From positions 1 to 41,253 of IMG/VR virus record IMGVR_UViG_3300013010_000028: 41,253 nucleotides of DNA, one strand, 5' to 3'. The position numbers and the translations under genes were made by a program. The notes beneath the pieces were generated by a model. That model ran no database searches, was not told the DNA's origin, and saw nothing but the letters and a program-made list of their open reading frames with translations. Each line of letters starts with the position of its first letter. Within the stretch, counting starts at the first letter, position 1. The stretch comes from a virus. Shown here in pieces: positions 8,119 through 14,785 of the stretch.

Positions 8119-9793
8119 CTTCCTGGTCAGTTTCTGCATTTTCTGAACCATCAATCACTGAACCATCTTCTGCATCGTCAGTATCAGTTTCATCAAAATC
8201 AAAATCACCACCACCAAAATCAGAATCCGATGGGGCAGAACCAATATCTTTCATGCCAAACGTTTCTTCATTTTTTGAAGAGATATCATTTTCTTCTCGC
8301 CACATTCTTTCATTTTCAAGTATTTCATCTTTTGATAAGCCTAAGAAACGTTCAAGCGCAAATCTTTTACTAATATAATCAGCACCTTCAATACTAGAAA
8401 ATACATTCATTGCAACCGCATCAACTTCAGACTGACGGAACTTACCAAAATTTTGTGGATCATTGAATTTAATATCAAATAATGAACTTTCAACTTGAAC
8501 TCCACGATGCTTTAAAAACATCTTAAATTCTCTGTCAAACTCATCAACAATTAATGATTGAATACGCTCACAAAACTTAGTAAATCTAAATTCTTCGATC
8601 ATTGCAGTACCAACACGACCATCGTTGTAAATTCCACTATCCCCACCTTGACCAAGATATGACGTAGGTACACGCAATCCACGCATTAACTTATCATTGA
8701 AATATTTCAAATCATCAATCTGCCCTAAGTTCTCGCCACCAGGAAGAGTTTCAACTTTAGATCCACGTCCCTCTGCTGTTTGTGCAAAGAAATAGTCTTC
8801 CATTATCGATAAAGGATTATATGCGCTATCAGTTACTGTCTGTCCACCTCCAGTTTTGGATGGAATGCGTCTTTGATGAATTTCGCCTTTAATACGTTCT
8901 AAATGTGCACGGGCCTTATGTGTTGGCATAGATCCAACATCAATGTAAAATACACGGCGTTCTGGTGCACGTTGCACACGATAGATAAGAATAGCATCTT
9001 CTAATAATTCTTTTTGCTTATAAACTTTAAAGATAGGCTCTAAAATAGAGTTACCGAAAGGCCAGAAACCATCAACGCCCTCATTCAGTGAAATATGAAT
9101 TACATGATTGGCATCCACGGGTGTGGATTTCTGTTCATTTGCAAACTTGGCACCTGCACCGCTATTATATCCCTGCATCGTGTTGCCATTCAATGATGGT
9201 GCTCCCATTGAACCTACACCATGATTTGTTAATTTACTTTGATCTGCTGTAACATTCATACTTTCAATATTGATATCCATATCTTTAATATAGTATGCTT
9301 CTATCTTCTTGCCTTTGCCTTCGTTTACAATTACTTTATCAACTTTTGCAGGATCAACCCAATATAATTTATATGTTTCCGGATCTCTGACAAACATTTG
9401 ATCACCATATTTGATAGCATTTCGAAATATACGGAATATACGTTTGTTTAATTTATTAAGACTTACCCATTGTTTAAGTGTACGATTAATAACATCACTT
9501 TCACTTTCAGTAGGTTCACTACTAAAATTTATTTCAAAAGGAATATTATTCTGTTCATCTCTTAGTGTAGAAAATTCCGCAATAACATCAAGTGCAGCAT
9601 TAACCTCACTATCTAAGTCCATTTGATCATATTGGCCATACCGCTGTACACGATTAGGCTGTCCTTGATAAACTTCAGGTAACCAACTACTATAACGTTT
9701 GTTGGAAGCTTCACTTCCGTTATCAGTGTTTGTACTCGGTGACCGCTGCGGTAAACCATCATACGTTTTAAAATATTTTTTCCAAGTTGCCAT
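8114..9793 (-). CDS. 20: Portal vertex protein (gp20-like)
   Basis: 559 aa (T4 524). It forms the dodecameric ring at the head vertex through which DNA enters and to which the neck attaches. T4-type portal signatures are visible: 'DLDSEVNAALDVIAEF', 'FRNAIKYGDQMFVRD', 'LYWVDPAKVDKV', 'LIYRVQRAPERRVFYIDVG', then 'KTGGGQTVTDSAYNP' and 'LPGGENLGQIDDLKYF', with 'LRVPTSYLGQG' toward the C-terminus. The last ~60 residues are acidic, Gly/Asp-rich and probably flexible. It begins the head block and is followed by core proteins, gp21, gp22 and gp23 on the same strand. The start has AGGAATTAAAT before the ATG, and a host-type promoter may lie directly upstream. Confidence 0.95.
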   Translation of the reverse strand: MATWKKYFKTYDGLPQRSPSTNTDNGSEASNKRYSSWLPEVYQGQPNRVQRYGQYDQMDLDSEVNAALDVIAEFSTLRDEQNNIPFEINFSSEPTESESDVINRTLKQWVSLNKLNKRIFRIFRNAIKYGDQMFVRDPETYKLYWVDPAKVDKVIVNEGKGKKIEAYYIKDMDINIESMNVTADQSKLTNHGVGSMGAPSLNGNTMQGYNSGAGAKFANEQKSTPVDANHVIHISLNEGVDGFWPFGNSILEPIFKVYKQKELLEDAILIYRVQRAPERRVFYIDVGSMPTHKARAHLERIKGEIHQRRIPSKTGGGQTVTDSAYNPLSIMEDYFFAQTAEGRGSKVETLPGGENLGQIDDLKYFNDKLMRGLRVPTSYLGQGGDSGIYNDGRVGTAMIEEFRFTKFCERIQSLIVDEFDREFKMFLKHRGVQVESSLFDIKFNDPQNFGKFRQSEVDAVAMNVFSSIEGADYISKRFALERFLGLSKDEILENERMWREENDISSKNEETFGMKDIGSAPSDSDFGGGDFDFDETDTDDAEDGSVIDGSENAETDQEV

Positions 9794-9813
9794 ATTTAAT
9801 TCCTATAAGTCTT

Positions 9814-9842
9814 ATACTAACATATTATTTAACAAAAGTCAA
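9814..9842 (-). promoter_or_regulatory. Possible sigma70-type promoter before the portal gene
   Basis: On the minus strand TTGACT (9837-9842) is separated by 17 nt from TAGTAT (9814-9819). The -35 matches 5 of 6 bases and the -10 matches 4 of 6. It would give a leader of about 14 nt with the ribosome binding site. A late-like AATAAATT also occurs a little further upstream, so the true promoter class is open. Confidence 0.4.
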
Positions 9843-9868
9843 TATAATATTAATTTATTACGTTTTCA

Positions 9869-11947
9869 TTATTTTAAAGCATTCGTTAATTCGTTGACAC
9901 TAGTTATTAACTTATCAATTCCTGCATTATGTGCCTGTACCACATCACTATTCCAATAGTTGCCAGGTAAATATGAATCATCTTGCTTCTTTTCACCCAA
10001 AGCGTGTATAATTGCTCTTGCAAATTTTTCTGGATCGTCTGATATATCTAATTGTTTTTCCATTTCTTGCATCGCTTTAATAACATCTAGTGGATCAGTC
10101 AGTTGATCAGCCAGCGATCTTATTGCCTGTAAGCCCTCTAATTTCACTACATTATTTGTATCCCTGGCTGAAGGGGTCCCACCTTGACCAATTATAGTTT
10201 GATTCTTTAGTTCCAGGGCCCCTGAGACATCAGTGCTTTCTTCCGCATCGAACCCCATGTTGGGATTTGTCAAGGTCAGATCTGCGAATTGTACTCCGCC
10301 AGCCGCTGTCATATTCACTACGGTACGAGCAGCTAATTCGAATTTTCTCACCTCACCCCGAGCCGAAGCTGTCCCAGCACCTAAATTTGCAACTTCGCGT
10401 GTTAATATTAATGATGATTGTACCAGCTGGTTCAATGAGCGACTTAAATCGGTTGCATTTAACACTAGTGTCTCATTTGCCTCTGATACAATCTTAGAAT
10501 ATCTTTCTGCTTCTCTATAATTAATTATCGCTTTATCTTCTTTAGATAACGGTACTTCGCCCTTGTCAGCATCCCCAACTGTCTGTCTCATTGCTGCAAT
10601 CTGCGTAATGAGAGCCTGTATCATACCTTCATTTAAATTTACTAATCCTTTGTTGTCTCTTGCAAATTGTATTATCGCATCAAATTGTGGTCCCATGGTT
10701 GCATATAATGCATTTGCAGCTTCTGGTCCTTGTGTTCTGGCAGTCTCTGCCATTTGTGTTATAAGGGGTAAAAGTTTTTGACCAATTACGTCACCTTGTA
10801 ACTGCTGCGCAACATCGGTCTGTAAAAAGTCCTGTGTACTACCTGCTGCCATGGCAGTTGCAATACCCGTACCCAATATAGTTCCCTCTCCGCCAAAACG
10901 GCCAACCATTGCTTCTACATTTTTTCGCATTTCAGGTTCCATTAGTGCCAGTTGCGATGCAAATTGATCTTGTTTTAACGTGTCAGCAATCATATTAGCA
11001 GCATCTTGTAGATTTATTTTCATAACATTTGAAGTGGAAACCACTGTGTCCATAAAATTATCCATGCCCATACGCATCTGATTATCTGACAATTTATCCA
11101 ATTGCCCAATTGAACGTACAGATTCCATATATGATCCTGCAATTTCAGCAACCTCACTAAATTCCATACCAAATCGTCGCATCATGTCGGAATTACCTTC
11201 GCCTGATTTTGCCAAACGATTCGCAAACTCCATAGATGCCTTAACCCCAGTAATACCGACTGCTTGAGAAAATTGCCTTGTGAATTCTGCTGCTTCTCCA
11301 AAGGTAAAATTAGAACGTGATATAGTTTTTGATAATCCTATTAAACCCGCTCCTGCAGAATCCATACCTGCAAGTAGACCAGATTGTCTCATTTCTTGTG
11401 CCATGTCGTACCTAGATGTGGCACCTTCAATTGTTTTAGAATTTGCAGTATTAATAAAGCCCACAGCCGTTCCAATCGTAGCAGCCAAAGTTTTTATATC
11501 ACCCCATAACCCACCAGCCTGGTGCGCAGAAGATTCTATGTTAGCACGTAAATTTGCTTCAGCAGTTGTCAATCCTAGCTTTTCATACTCTGCTATACGA
11601 TTGGCAACATCTAATTGTTTTTTAGCAGTTCTATTTGTATCACTTAATATATTAGTTAGTGATGCAAGAAATCCAGTTTGTTTTGTAACAATACTTGCAT
11701 TGGTTGCACTACCTTTTTTTACTGCATCCGCAGTTTCTTTTGTACTGATTACTAGATCGGCAAGTAAATTTGATGATTTAGTTTCGCCGGTTGACAGTTT
11801 AGATAATACAGTCATTATTTGTCTGTTAACTTGGACATTACTACTAAATCCAGAATTTAGAGCATTTAATACCTGCTGCTGTGTTGCTTCGTTGCTCCAC
11901 TCTGGTACGCCAGCCCCCAAACCTGCAATATATACATCTTCTGCCAT
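9869..11947 (-). CDS. 29: Tape measure protein (gp29-like)
   Basis: 692 aa, almost all alpha-helical and rich in Ala, Gln, Thr and Asn, with long heptad-like regions and a short hydrophobic segment ('LAATIGTAVGFINTA', ~155-170). These are the usual features of a tape measure protein, which spans the tail tube lumen and fixes tail length. T4 gp29 has 590 aa. The best context evidence is the adjacent, divergently transcribed gp26/gp51 gene, since tape measures normally sit beside their chaperones. The ribosome binding site is GAGAGAAAG before the ATG, and a late-type box lies about 79 nt upstream. No enzymatic domain is visible. The assignment rests on composition, length and position, not on a specific motif. 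Confidence 0.7.
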   Translation of the reverse strand: MAEDVYIAGLGAGVPEWSNEATQQQVLNALNSGFSSNVQVNRQIMTVLSKLSTGETKSSNLLADLVISTKETADAVKKGSATNASIVTKQTGFLASLTNILSDTNRTAKKQLDVANRIAEYEKLGLTTAEANLRANIESSAHQAGGLWGDIKTLAATIGTAVGFINTANSKTIEGATSRYDMAQEMRQSGLLAGMDSAGAGLIGLSKTISRSNFTFGEAAEFTRQFSQAVGITGVKASMEFANRLAKSGEGNSDMMRRFGMEFSEVAEIAGSYMESVRSIGQLDKLSDNQMRMGMDNFMDTVVSTSNVMKINLQDAANMIADTLKQDQFASQLALMEPEMRKNVEAMVGRFGGEGTILGTGIATAMAAGSTQDFLQTDVAQQLQGDVIGQKLLPLITQMAETARTQGPEAANALYATMGPQFDAIIQFARDNKGLVNLNEGMIQALITQIAAMRQTVGDADKGEVPLSKEDKAIINYREAERYSKIVSEANETLVLNATDLSRSLNQLVQSSLILTREVANLGAGTASARGEVRKFELAARTVVNMTAAGGVQFADLTLTNPNMGFDAEESTDVSGALELKNQTIIGQGGTPSARDTNNVVKLEGLQAIRSLADQLTDPLDVIKAMQEMEKQLDISDDPEKFARAIIHALGEKKQDDSYLPGNYWNSDVVQAHNAGIDKLITSVNELTNALK

Positions 11948-12005
11948 AAACTTTCTCTCTTTTTTAGTTATATTAGCATATAATAATAGTGTTAAATACT
12001 ATTAT

Positions 12006-12013
12006 AATAAATA
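12006..12013 (+). promoter_or_regulatory. Late-type promoter box AATAAATA before gp26
   Basis: The plus strand reads TAATAAATAAG about 39 nt before the gp26 start, matching 7 of 8 positions of the late box. It lies back to back with the minus-strand box at 12026-12033, so the junction may fire both gp26/51 and the tape measure. Confidence 0.45.
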
Positions 12014-12025
12014 AGTTATCAAGTG

Positions 12026-12033
12026 TATTTATC
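12026..12033 (-). promoter_or_regulatory. Late-type promoter box GATAAATA before the tape measure gene
   Basis: The minus strand reads GATAAATAC, the same variant as before the fibre gene and the plus-strand baseplate operons. It lies about 79 nt upstream of the tape-measure ATG. Confidence 0.6.
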
Positions 12034-12051
12034 ATCAGTAAAGGAAATACA

Positions 12052-12891
12052 ATGAATCAAGAAAATCCATTAAATAAATATTTTAGAAAGCCAAAGATAT
12101 ATGTTACATTACCAACCGGTGGCAGATTTAATCCAGAATTAAAAACGACATTACTTGATGAAGTAGGGGTAAGTGCAATGTCTGCAATTGATGAAATTTC
12201 ACTAAGAAATCCAGAATCACTACTTAATGGAGAAGCGATTAAAAGTGTTATCGAAAGTTGTGTGCCGACGGTTGGCGATCCTATGAAATTATGTAATATT
12301 GACATAGAAGCATTATTCTTGGCGATCCAATATGCTACGTATGGAAATGATCTAACACACGAACATACGTGCGAAAACTGTAAAGAAATAGCAGAATACA
12401 AAATAGACGTTAATGAAATACTCAATCGTTTTCCCGACATAGACTATATAGATCCAATTCTTTTTGAAGATGTGAATATTCACATTAGACCACCAACGTT
12501 AGAAAATGTAACACGTATGGCTCTAATAGAGTTAGAACAGAAAAAAATCATACAAAATTTGCAAAAAGTAGATGATGATACTTCAGACATGGATATTGCA
12601 AGTAAATTTTATACAAGTTTTAAAAAAATCGCAACATTCAATGTAGATATGCTTGCAAATGCCATTAGTAGAATCGAATCACCTGAGGCTGTAGTAACAG
12701 ATACTATGATGATATCCGAGTTTCTACAAAATGTACCTACAACTGTAGTACATCAATTGAATCGTTCAATTGAAAAGATCGCTGAAAAACCCAAAGACAT
12801 AAACAAAATGCAATTCAAATGCGAAGGTTGCGGTAATGTAGATGATATTTATATGGAGATTAATCCTATAAATTTTTTAGAAGCTGGCTAG
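12052..12891 (+). CDS. 26: Baseplate hub / tape-measure chaperone (gp26-like), zero-frame product
   Basis: 279 aa from the ATG at 12052, chosen because AAAGGAAA lies at the right distance; an upstream ATG at 11989 has no such site. The N-terminus 'NPLNKYFRKPKIYVTLPTGG' is the characteristic start of T4-type gp26 proteins in marine phages. Two Cys pairs, 'CENC' (~104-107) and 'CEGC' (~261-264), could form a zinc ribbon. T4 gp26 (208 aa) works with gp51, gp28 and gp29 in hub and tape-measure assembly. The zero frame ends only four codons after a TTTTTTA slippery heptamer, and the gp51 homologue continues in the -1 frame. A late-type box lies upstream, and the gene diverges from the tape measure. 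Confidence 0.88.
   Translation: MNQENPLNKYFRKPKIYVTLPTGGRFNPELKTTLLDEVGVSAMSAIDEISLRNPESLLNGEAIKSVIESCVPTVGDPMKLCNIDIEALFLAIQYATYGNDLTHEHTCENCKEIAEYKIDVNEILNRFPDIDYIDPILFEDVNIHIRPPTLENVTRMALIELEQKKIIQNLQKVDDDTSDMDIASKFYTSFKKIATFNVDMLANAISRIESPEAVVTDTMMISEFLQNVPTTVVHQLNRSIEKIAEKPKDINKMQFKCEGCGNVDDIYMEINPINFLEAG
12873..12879 (+). promoter_or_regulatory. Programmed -1 frameshift site T TTT TTA joining gp26 to gp51
   Basis: In the gp26 frame the codons are aaT TTT TTA, a canonical X XXY YYZ heptamer; the sequence UUUUUUA is also used by HIV-1 gag-pol. The zero-frame stop TAG follows after GAA GCT GGC. Slipping back one base enters the gp51 frame at AGA (12879). A Shine-Dalgarno-like GGAG lies 14 nt upstream (12855-12858), as at dnaX. 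A 6-bp stem with one G.U pair can form just downstream (12883-12888 with 12901-12906). Confidence 0.82.
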
Positions 12892-13109
12892 TATCAGCAA
12901 GTCAGCAGGAAATTATAGAAAAATCAAAAAAATACGAAATAGAGCTTGACAAGTTTCATAAAGATATGTTAAAGTTAACATGGTATATGAGAGGGGGAGT
13001 AAGTATATCAGAATTATATGATATGGAAGCGACCCATATATCTCATATTACATCAATTGTTGAAAGCAATTTCGAACTTAGTAAACAAGCAGGAGTGCCA
13101 ATACTATAA
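12879..13109 (+). CDS. 51: gp51-like domain, translated only by frameshifting from gp26
   Basis: 76 codons in the -1 frame relative to gp26. The sequence includes 'LDKFHKDMLKLTWYMRGG', 'SISELYDM' and a C-terminal 'SKQAGVPIL'. The Phe-His-x-Asp-Met...Trp-Tyr-Met-Arg-Gly-Gly motif is what I recognise as gp51, the T4 baseplate hub assembly factor. No ATG, GTG or TTG exists in this frame between the upstream stop (12863-12865) and the internal Met at 12966, which would cut off the conserved start. The natural product is therefore a gp26-gp51 fusion of about 352 aa. The layout copies the G/G-T tape-measure chaperones of lambda-like phages, where a small fraction of ribosomes shift frame. The partner tape measure lies next door. 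Confidence 0.82.
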   Translation, partial: RSWLVSASQQEIIEKSKKYEIELDKFHKDMLKLTWYMRGGVSISELYDMEATHISHITSIVESNFELSKQAGVPIL

Positions 13110-13120
13110 AAATTAAAAAA

Positions 13121-13144
13121 TTTAACACTTGATATTGTGTTAAA
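13121..13144 (+). promoter_or_regulatory. Inverted repeat over the -35 of the 13.1-kb promoter (candidate operator)
   Basis: The perfect arms TTTAACAC and GTGTTAAA are separated by 8 nt, and the -35 (TTGATA) lies partly in that spacer. A dimeric repressor bound here would block RNA polymerase. On the minus strand the same hairpin is followed by a T-rich run, so a minus-strand terminator is an alternative, although no minus-strand gene ends here. Confidence 0.45.
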
Positions 13145-13157
13145 AATAGTGTATACT
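13129..13157 (+). promoter_or_regulatory. Sigma70-type promoter driving the 13.2-kb structured RNA
   Basis: TTGATA (13129-13134), a 17-nt spacer and TATACT (13152-13157) each match 5 of 6 consensus bases with ideal spacing. Transcription would start near 13164 and run into the hairpin-rich region. It lies just after the gp51 stop codon, so the downstream RNA probably has its own, early-type control. Confidence 0.75.
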
Positions 13158-13176
13158 CAATATTAATAACACAATG

Positions 13177-13215
13177 CTAATATAAATCTAATATAAATCT
13201 AATATAAATCTAATA
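13177..13215 (+). repeat. Three tandem 11-bp units CTAATATAAAT
   Basis: Three perfect copies (13177-13187, 13188-13198, 13199-13209) plus a six-base remnant. Each unit with the next base contains TATAAATC, one base from the late promoter box. They lie just downstream of the sigma70-type start site. They may be leftover late-promoter copies or protein-binding sites. Confidence 0.8.
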
Positions 13216-13228
13216 ATGGGAAATTATA

Positions 13229-13380
13229 ATGACTAATATAAAGCATAGCATAGTGGAACTGTTGATTGGGTTGCCAATCCGGGATTGAATCTGCCAGTAT
13301 TTAAAGATACTGTTGCCGTTGGACTAGTGGGGATGAATTCCTACAATCTTCTCGTTAACCACACATACAAGTATTCATAG
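13229..13380 (+). pseudogene. Possible 48-codon mini-gene broken by a 5-bp duplication
   Basis: An ATG at 13229 opens MTNIKHS and then runs to an early stop. AGCAT is duplicated in tandem at 13242-13251. If one copy is removed, the frame continues through 'SGTVDWVANPGLNLPVF' and 'LVGMNSYNLLVNHTYKYS' to a stop at 13378-13380. A weak GGGAAA lies before the ATG. Because the same bases form several good hairpins, this may simply be an accidental reading frame inside a structured RNA. No homologue is recognised. Confidence 0.25.
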
Positions 13381-13425
13381 TACACAACATCCTCAACTCT
13401 AAAGGTTTTGGATGACCAGTATTAT

Positions 13426-13453
13426 GTGCATTTTGCACACGTGCATTTTGCAC
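13426..13453 (+). repeat. Two tandem identical hairpins GTGCATTTTGCAC
   Basis: Two identical 13-nt units, 13426-13438 and 13441-13453, are separated by AC. Each folds into a 5-bp stem with a 3-nt loop. They form part of the candidate structured RNA. Twin identical hairpins may bind a protein dimer or stack in the RNA fold. Confidence 0.75.
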
Positions 13454-13700
13454 AAACCGATGATAGGCTATTATAGCACTATCGACTTCATAATTCAATT
13501 TTTAATGTGTATAAATTATGAGGTGCCGTTGATCCGAAAGGAGCAATATCGACTTATGGGGGAATCGTCAACCGACCCCGCTGTATCTGGCAGCTAGTTC
13601 GAACACATTAGGTACAAACGATGGACAGATATTATCTGTACAAAAATTTTTACAATTGTCCTGGCAACAGGGCAATTGTGGGCACTTCACAGGACAGAAT

Positions 13701-13910
13701 ATATTATAATTTATAATATTTTATTAATAATATTTAAATATTAATTATTTAAAAAAACAAATACTGAGTTAATTGAATGAGTGAAACGAATGAAATTAAC
13801 GAAAGTATTAGGTCTTTAGACCTTTAAAGATAACTACATAACATATCTACTATAGTTCTACTATAGTTAAATAGATAGTAAAATAATTGTATAGAAATGG
13901 ACAGACATGG
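13701..13910 (+). other. Very AT-rich spacer with small hairpins before the nuclease gene
   Basis: The first 50 nt are almost pure A/T. A 7-bp stem GTTAATT/AATTAAC (~13768-13800) then encloses a loop with GAATGAGTGAAACGAATG, followed by a 5-bp hairpin AGGTC-TTTA-GACCT (13810-13823) and three T residues, a possible weak terminator for the upstream RNA. No open frame worth naming is seen. Confidence 0.4.
13847..13868 (+). repeat. Tandem 11-bp repeat CTACTATAGTT x2
   Basis: Two perfect copies, 13847-13857 and 13858-13868, about 45 nt before the nuclease start. ACTATAGT is itself an inverted repeat, so this could be a pair of operator sites. It could also be simple slippage. Confidence 0.7.
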
Positions 13911-14456
13911 ATGGCAAGTAAAAGTAAAACAAAAGGAAGTAGTTATGAACGTGATGTAGCTAAATTTCTAAGTGAGATATATGGCGACAGTTTTGTACGT
14001 GTTCCTAATAGTGGTGCATATATAGGCGGTAGTAACTTCCATCGTGCACAACATCTAAGCGAAGGCCAAATACGTAGTTTTAAAGGAGATATTGTCCCAC
14101 CAGATGATTGGAAGTATTTTAATTGTGAATGTAAAAATTATGCCGACTTTACATTTCATCATTTTTTTATGAATAAACATATACCAATCTTAGATGAATG
14201 GATCGGACAGTGTCTTGATGTTGCAGAAGATAACGATGTAAATATAATGTTCATTAAAATTACACGCAAAGGTCAATTTGTGTGCTATCCAGAACACATG
14301 TATCTAGCAGGATTTACAACAACTAATTATACGATATATGAAAGTGCAAAGCATGGCAAATGGATTTTTGCTGCGTGGGATCCATTTTGGATGAAGAATA
14401 CAGATAAGATTAAAGAAGCATGTGTCAATGGATTTGACAAAAATTCTTTTTATTAA
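13911..14456 (+). CDS. Putative Holliday-junction resolvase-like / PD-(D/E)XK nuclease
   Basis: 181 aa from the ATG at 13911 (MASKSKTKGSSYERDVAK); a TTG at 13887 would add eight residues but lacks a better ribosome binding site. The order of acidic motifs fits the resolvase-like branch of the PD-(D/E)XK nucleases: 'SYERDVAKFL' (catalytic Glu in the first helix), 'VRVPNSGA', 'GDIVPP' (Asp) and 'FNCECKNY' (E-x-K). Such enzymes cut branched DNA, and in phages they help clear recombination intermediates before packaging. It is a single plus-strand gene that overlaps the convergent membrane-protein gene by 4 nt. The C-terminal half has no recognised motif. Substrate is inferred only. Confidence 0.65.
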   Translation: MASKSKTKGSSYERDVAKFLSEIYGDSFVRVPNSGAYIGGSNFHRAQHLSEGQIRSFKGDIVPPDDWKYFNCECKNYADFTFHHFFMNKHIPILDEWIGQCLDVAEDNDVNIMFIKITRKGQFVCYPEHMYLAGFTTTNYTIYESAKHGKWIFAAWDPFWMKNTDKIKEACVNGFDKNSFY

Positions 14457-14785
14457 CTTTCTAGATAAATCTTTAAAATATATAAACATGTCATAGTTAA
14501 AAATAAGCTTATCGATAGTGCAGGTAAGAATGCAATATTTTTAACCAAAAGTACAAACAACGGAAAGAATACTAAACTCACTAAGACGAATATAATTGTC
14601 TCTTTTGCTAATTGTGAGAATACAGCAATATCAACTCCCGAATAATACATAAAGAGTATACTAACTACACTAGTTAATGGTATACCTAGAATCAAAGCGC
14701 CCAACGTAGGATTTCCACGTTGAGCAACAGTGACTACACTGGCGATAATAATACCACCAATCATTGATTTAAGTATAAATTCCAT
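14453..14785 (-). CDS. Small four-helix inner-membrane protein (GlpM/DUF3147-like)
   Basis: 110 aa with four hydrophobic segments, roughly residues 5-22, 27-48, 62-84 and 87-106. The N-terminus 'LKSMIGGIIIASVVTVAQRG', followed by 'PTLGALILGIPLTS', looks like bacterial GlpM-type proteins of about this length, whose function is poorly known. It is probably a host-derived accessory gene. The ATG overlaps the stop codon of the preceding 62-aa gene (TAATG), so the two are translationally coupled. It ends against the convergent nuclease gene. No lysis or holin role can be shown, although a small membrane protein in a phage always raises that possibility. Confidence 0.6.
   Translation of the reverse strand: MEFILKSMIGGIIIASVVTVAQRGNPTLGALILGIPLTSVVSILFMYYSGVDIAVFSQLAKETIIFVLVSLVFFPLFVLLVKNIAFLPALSISLFLTMTCLYILKIYLES

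Larger units (their letters stand above)
13164..13700 (+). ncRNA. Candidate large structured non-coding RNA, family not recognised
   Basis: About 540 nt beyond a sigma70-type promoter with no convincing gene but many stable stem-loops in series. These are 13264-13279 (6 bp), 13295-13312 (6 bp), 13327-13344 (7 bp with two G.U), 13388-13414, two identical 13-nt hairpins at 13426-13453, 13462-13483, 13485-13524 (11 bp with one G.U), 13528-13553 enclosing a CC-GAAA-GG loop, 13625-13639 and 13652-13679 (12 bp with one G.U and a GCAA tetraloop). G.U pairs and GNRA loops are only good in plus-strand RNA, which fixes the direction. The stretch is also visibly more GC-rich than its flanks. Large phage RNAs such as GOLLD are possible relatives, but I recognise no family. 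A remnant of broken genes is the main alternative. The 3' end is uncertain. Confidence 0.6.

Noticed and set aside
11280-12014. 244-codon plus-strand frame opposite the tape measure gene
   Set aside because: Antisense to a helical Ala-rich gene, no ribosome binding site, and it runs across the divergent promoter junction.
12966-13109. Independent gp51 start at the internal ATG
   Set aside because: This would remove the first part of the conserved domain, and no ribosome binding site lies upstream; frameshifting explains the full domain.
13456-13560. Hammerhead-like CCGATGA ... GAAA elements
   Set aside because: The core CUGANGA is not matched (C instead of U), and the GAAA belongs to a simple tetraloop hairpin.
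13412-13597. 61-codon plus-strand frame in the RNA region
   Set aside because: Its start codon lies inside a predicted hairpin without a good ribosome binding site, the peptide is low-quality (many Cys, Ile, His), and the DNA is better explained by stems.
13597-13604. GTTCGAAC resembling a tRNA T-loop
   Set aside because: No 5-bp T stem, anticodon arm or acceptor stem can be drawn around it. No tRNA was found in the window.
13164-13700. Naming the RNA as GOLLD, ROOL, tmRNA or a group I intron
   Set aside because: No family-specific core could be recognised by eye, and the ends do not show the acceptor stem or splice-site patterns needed.
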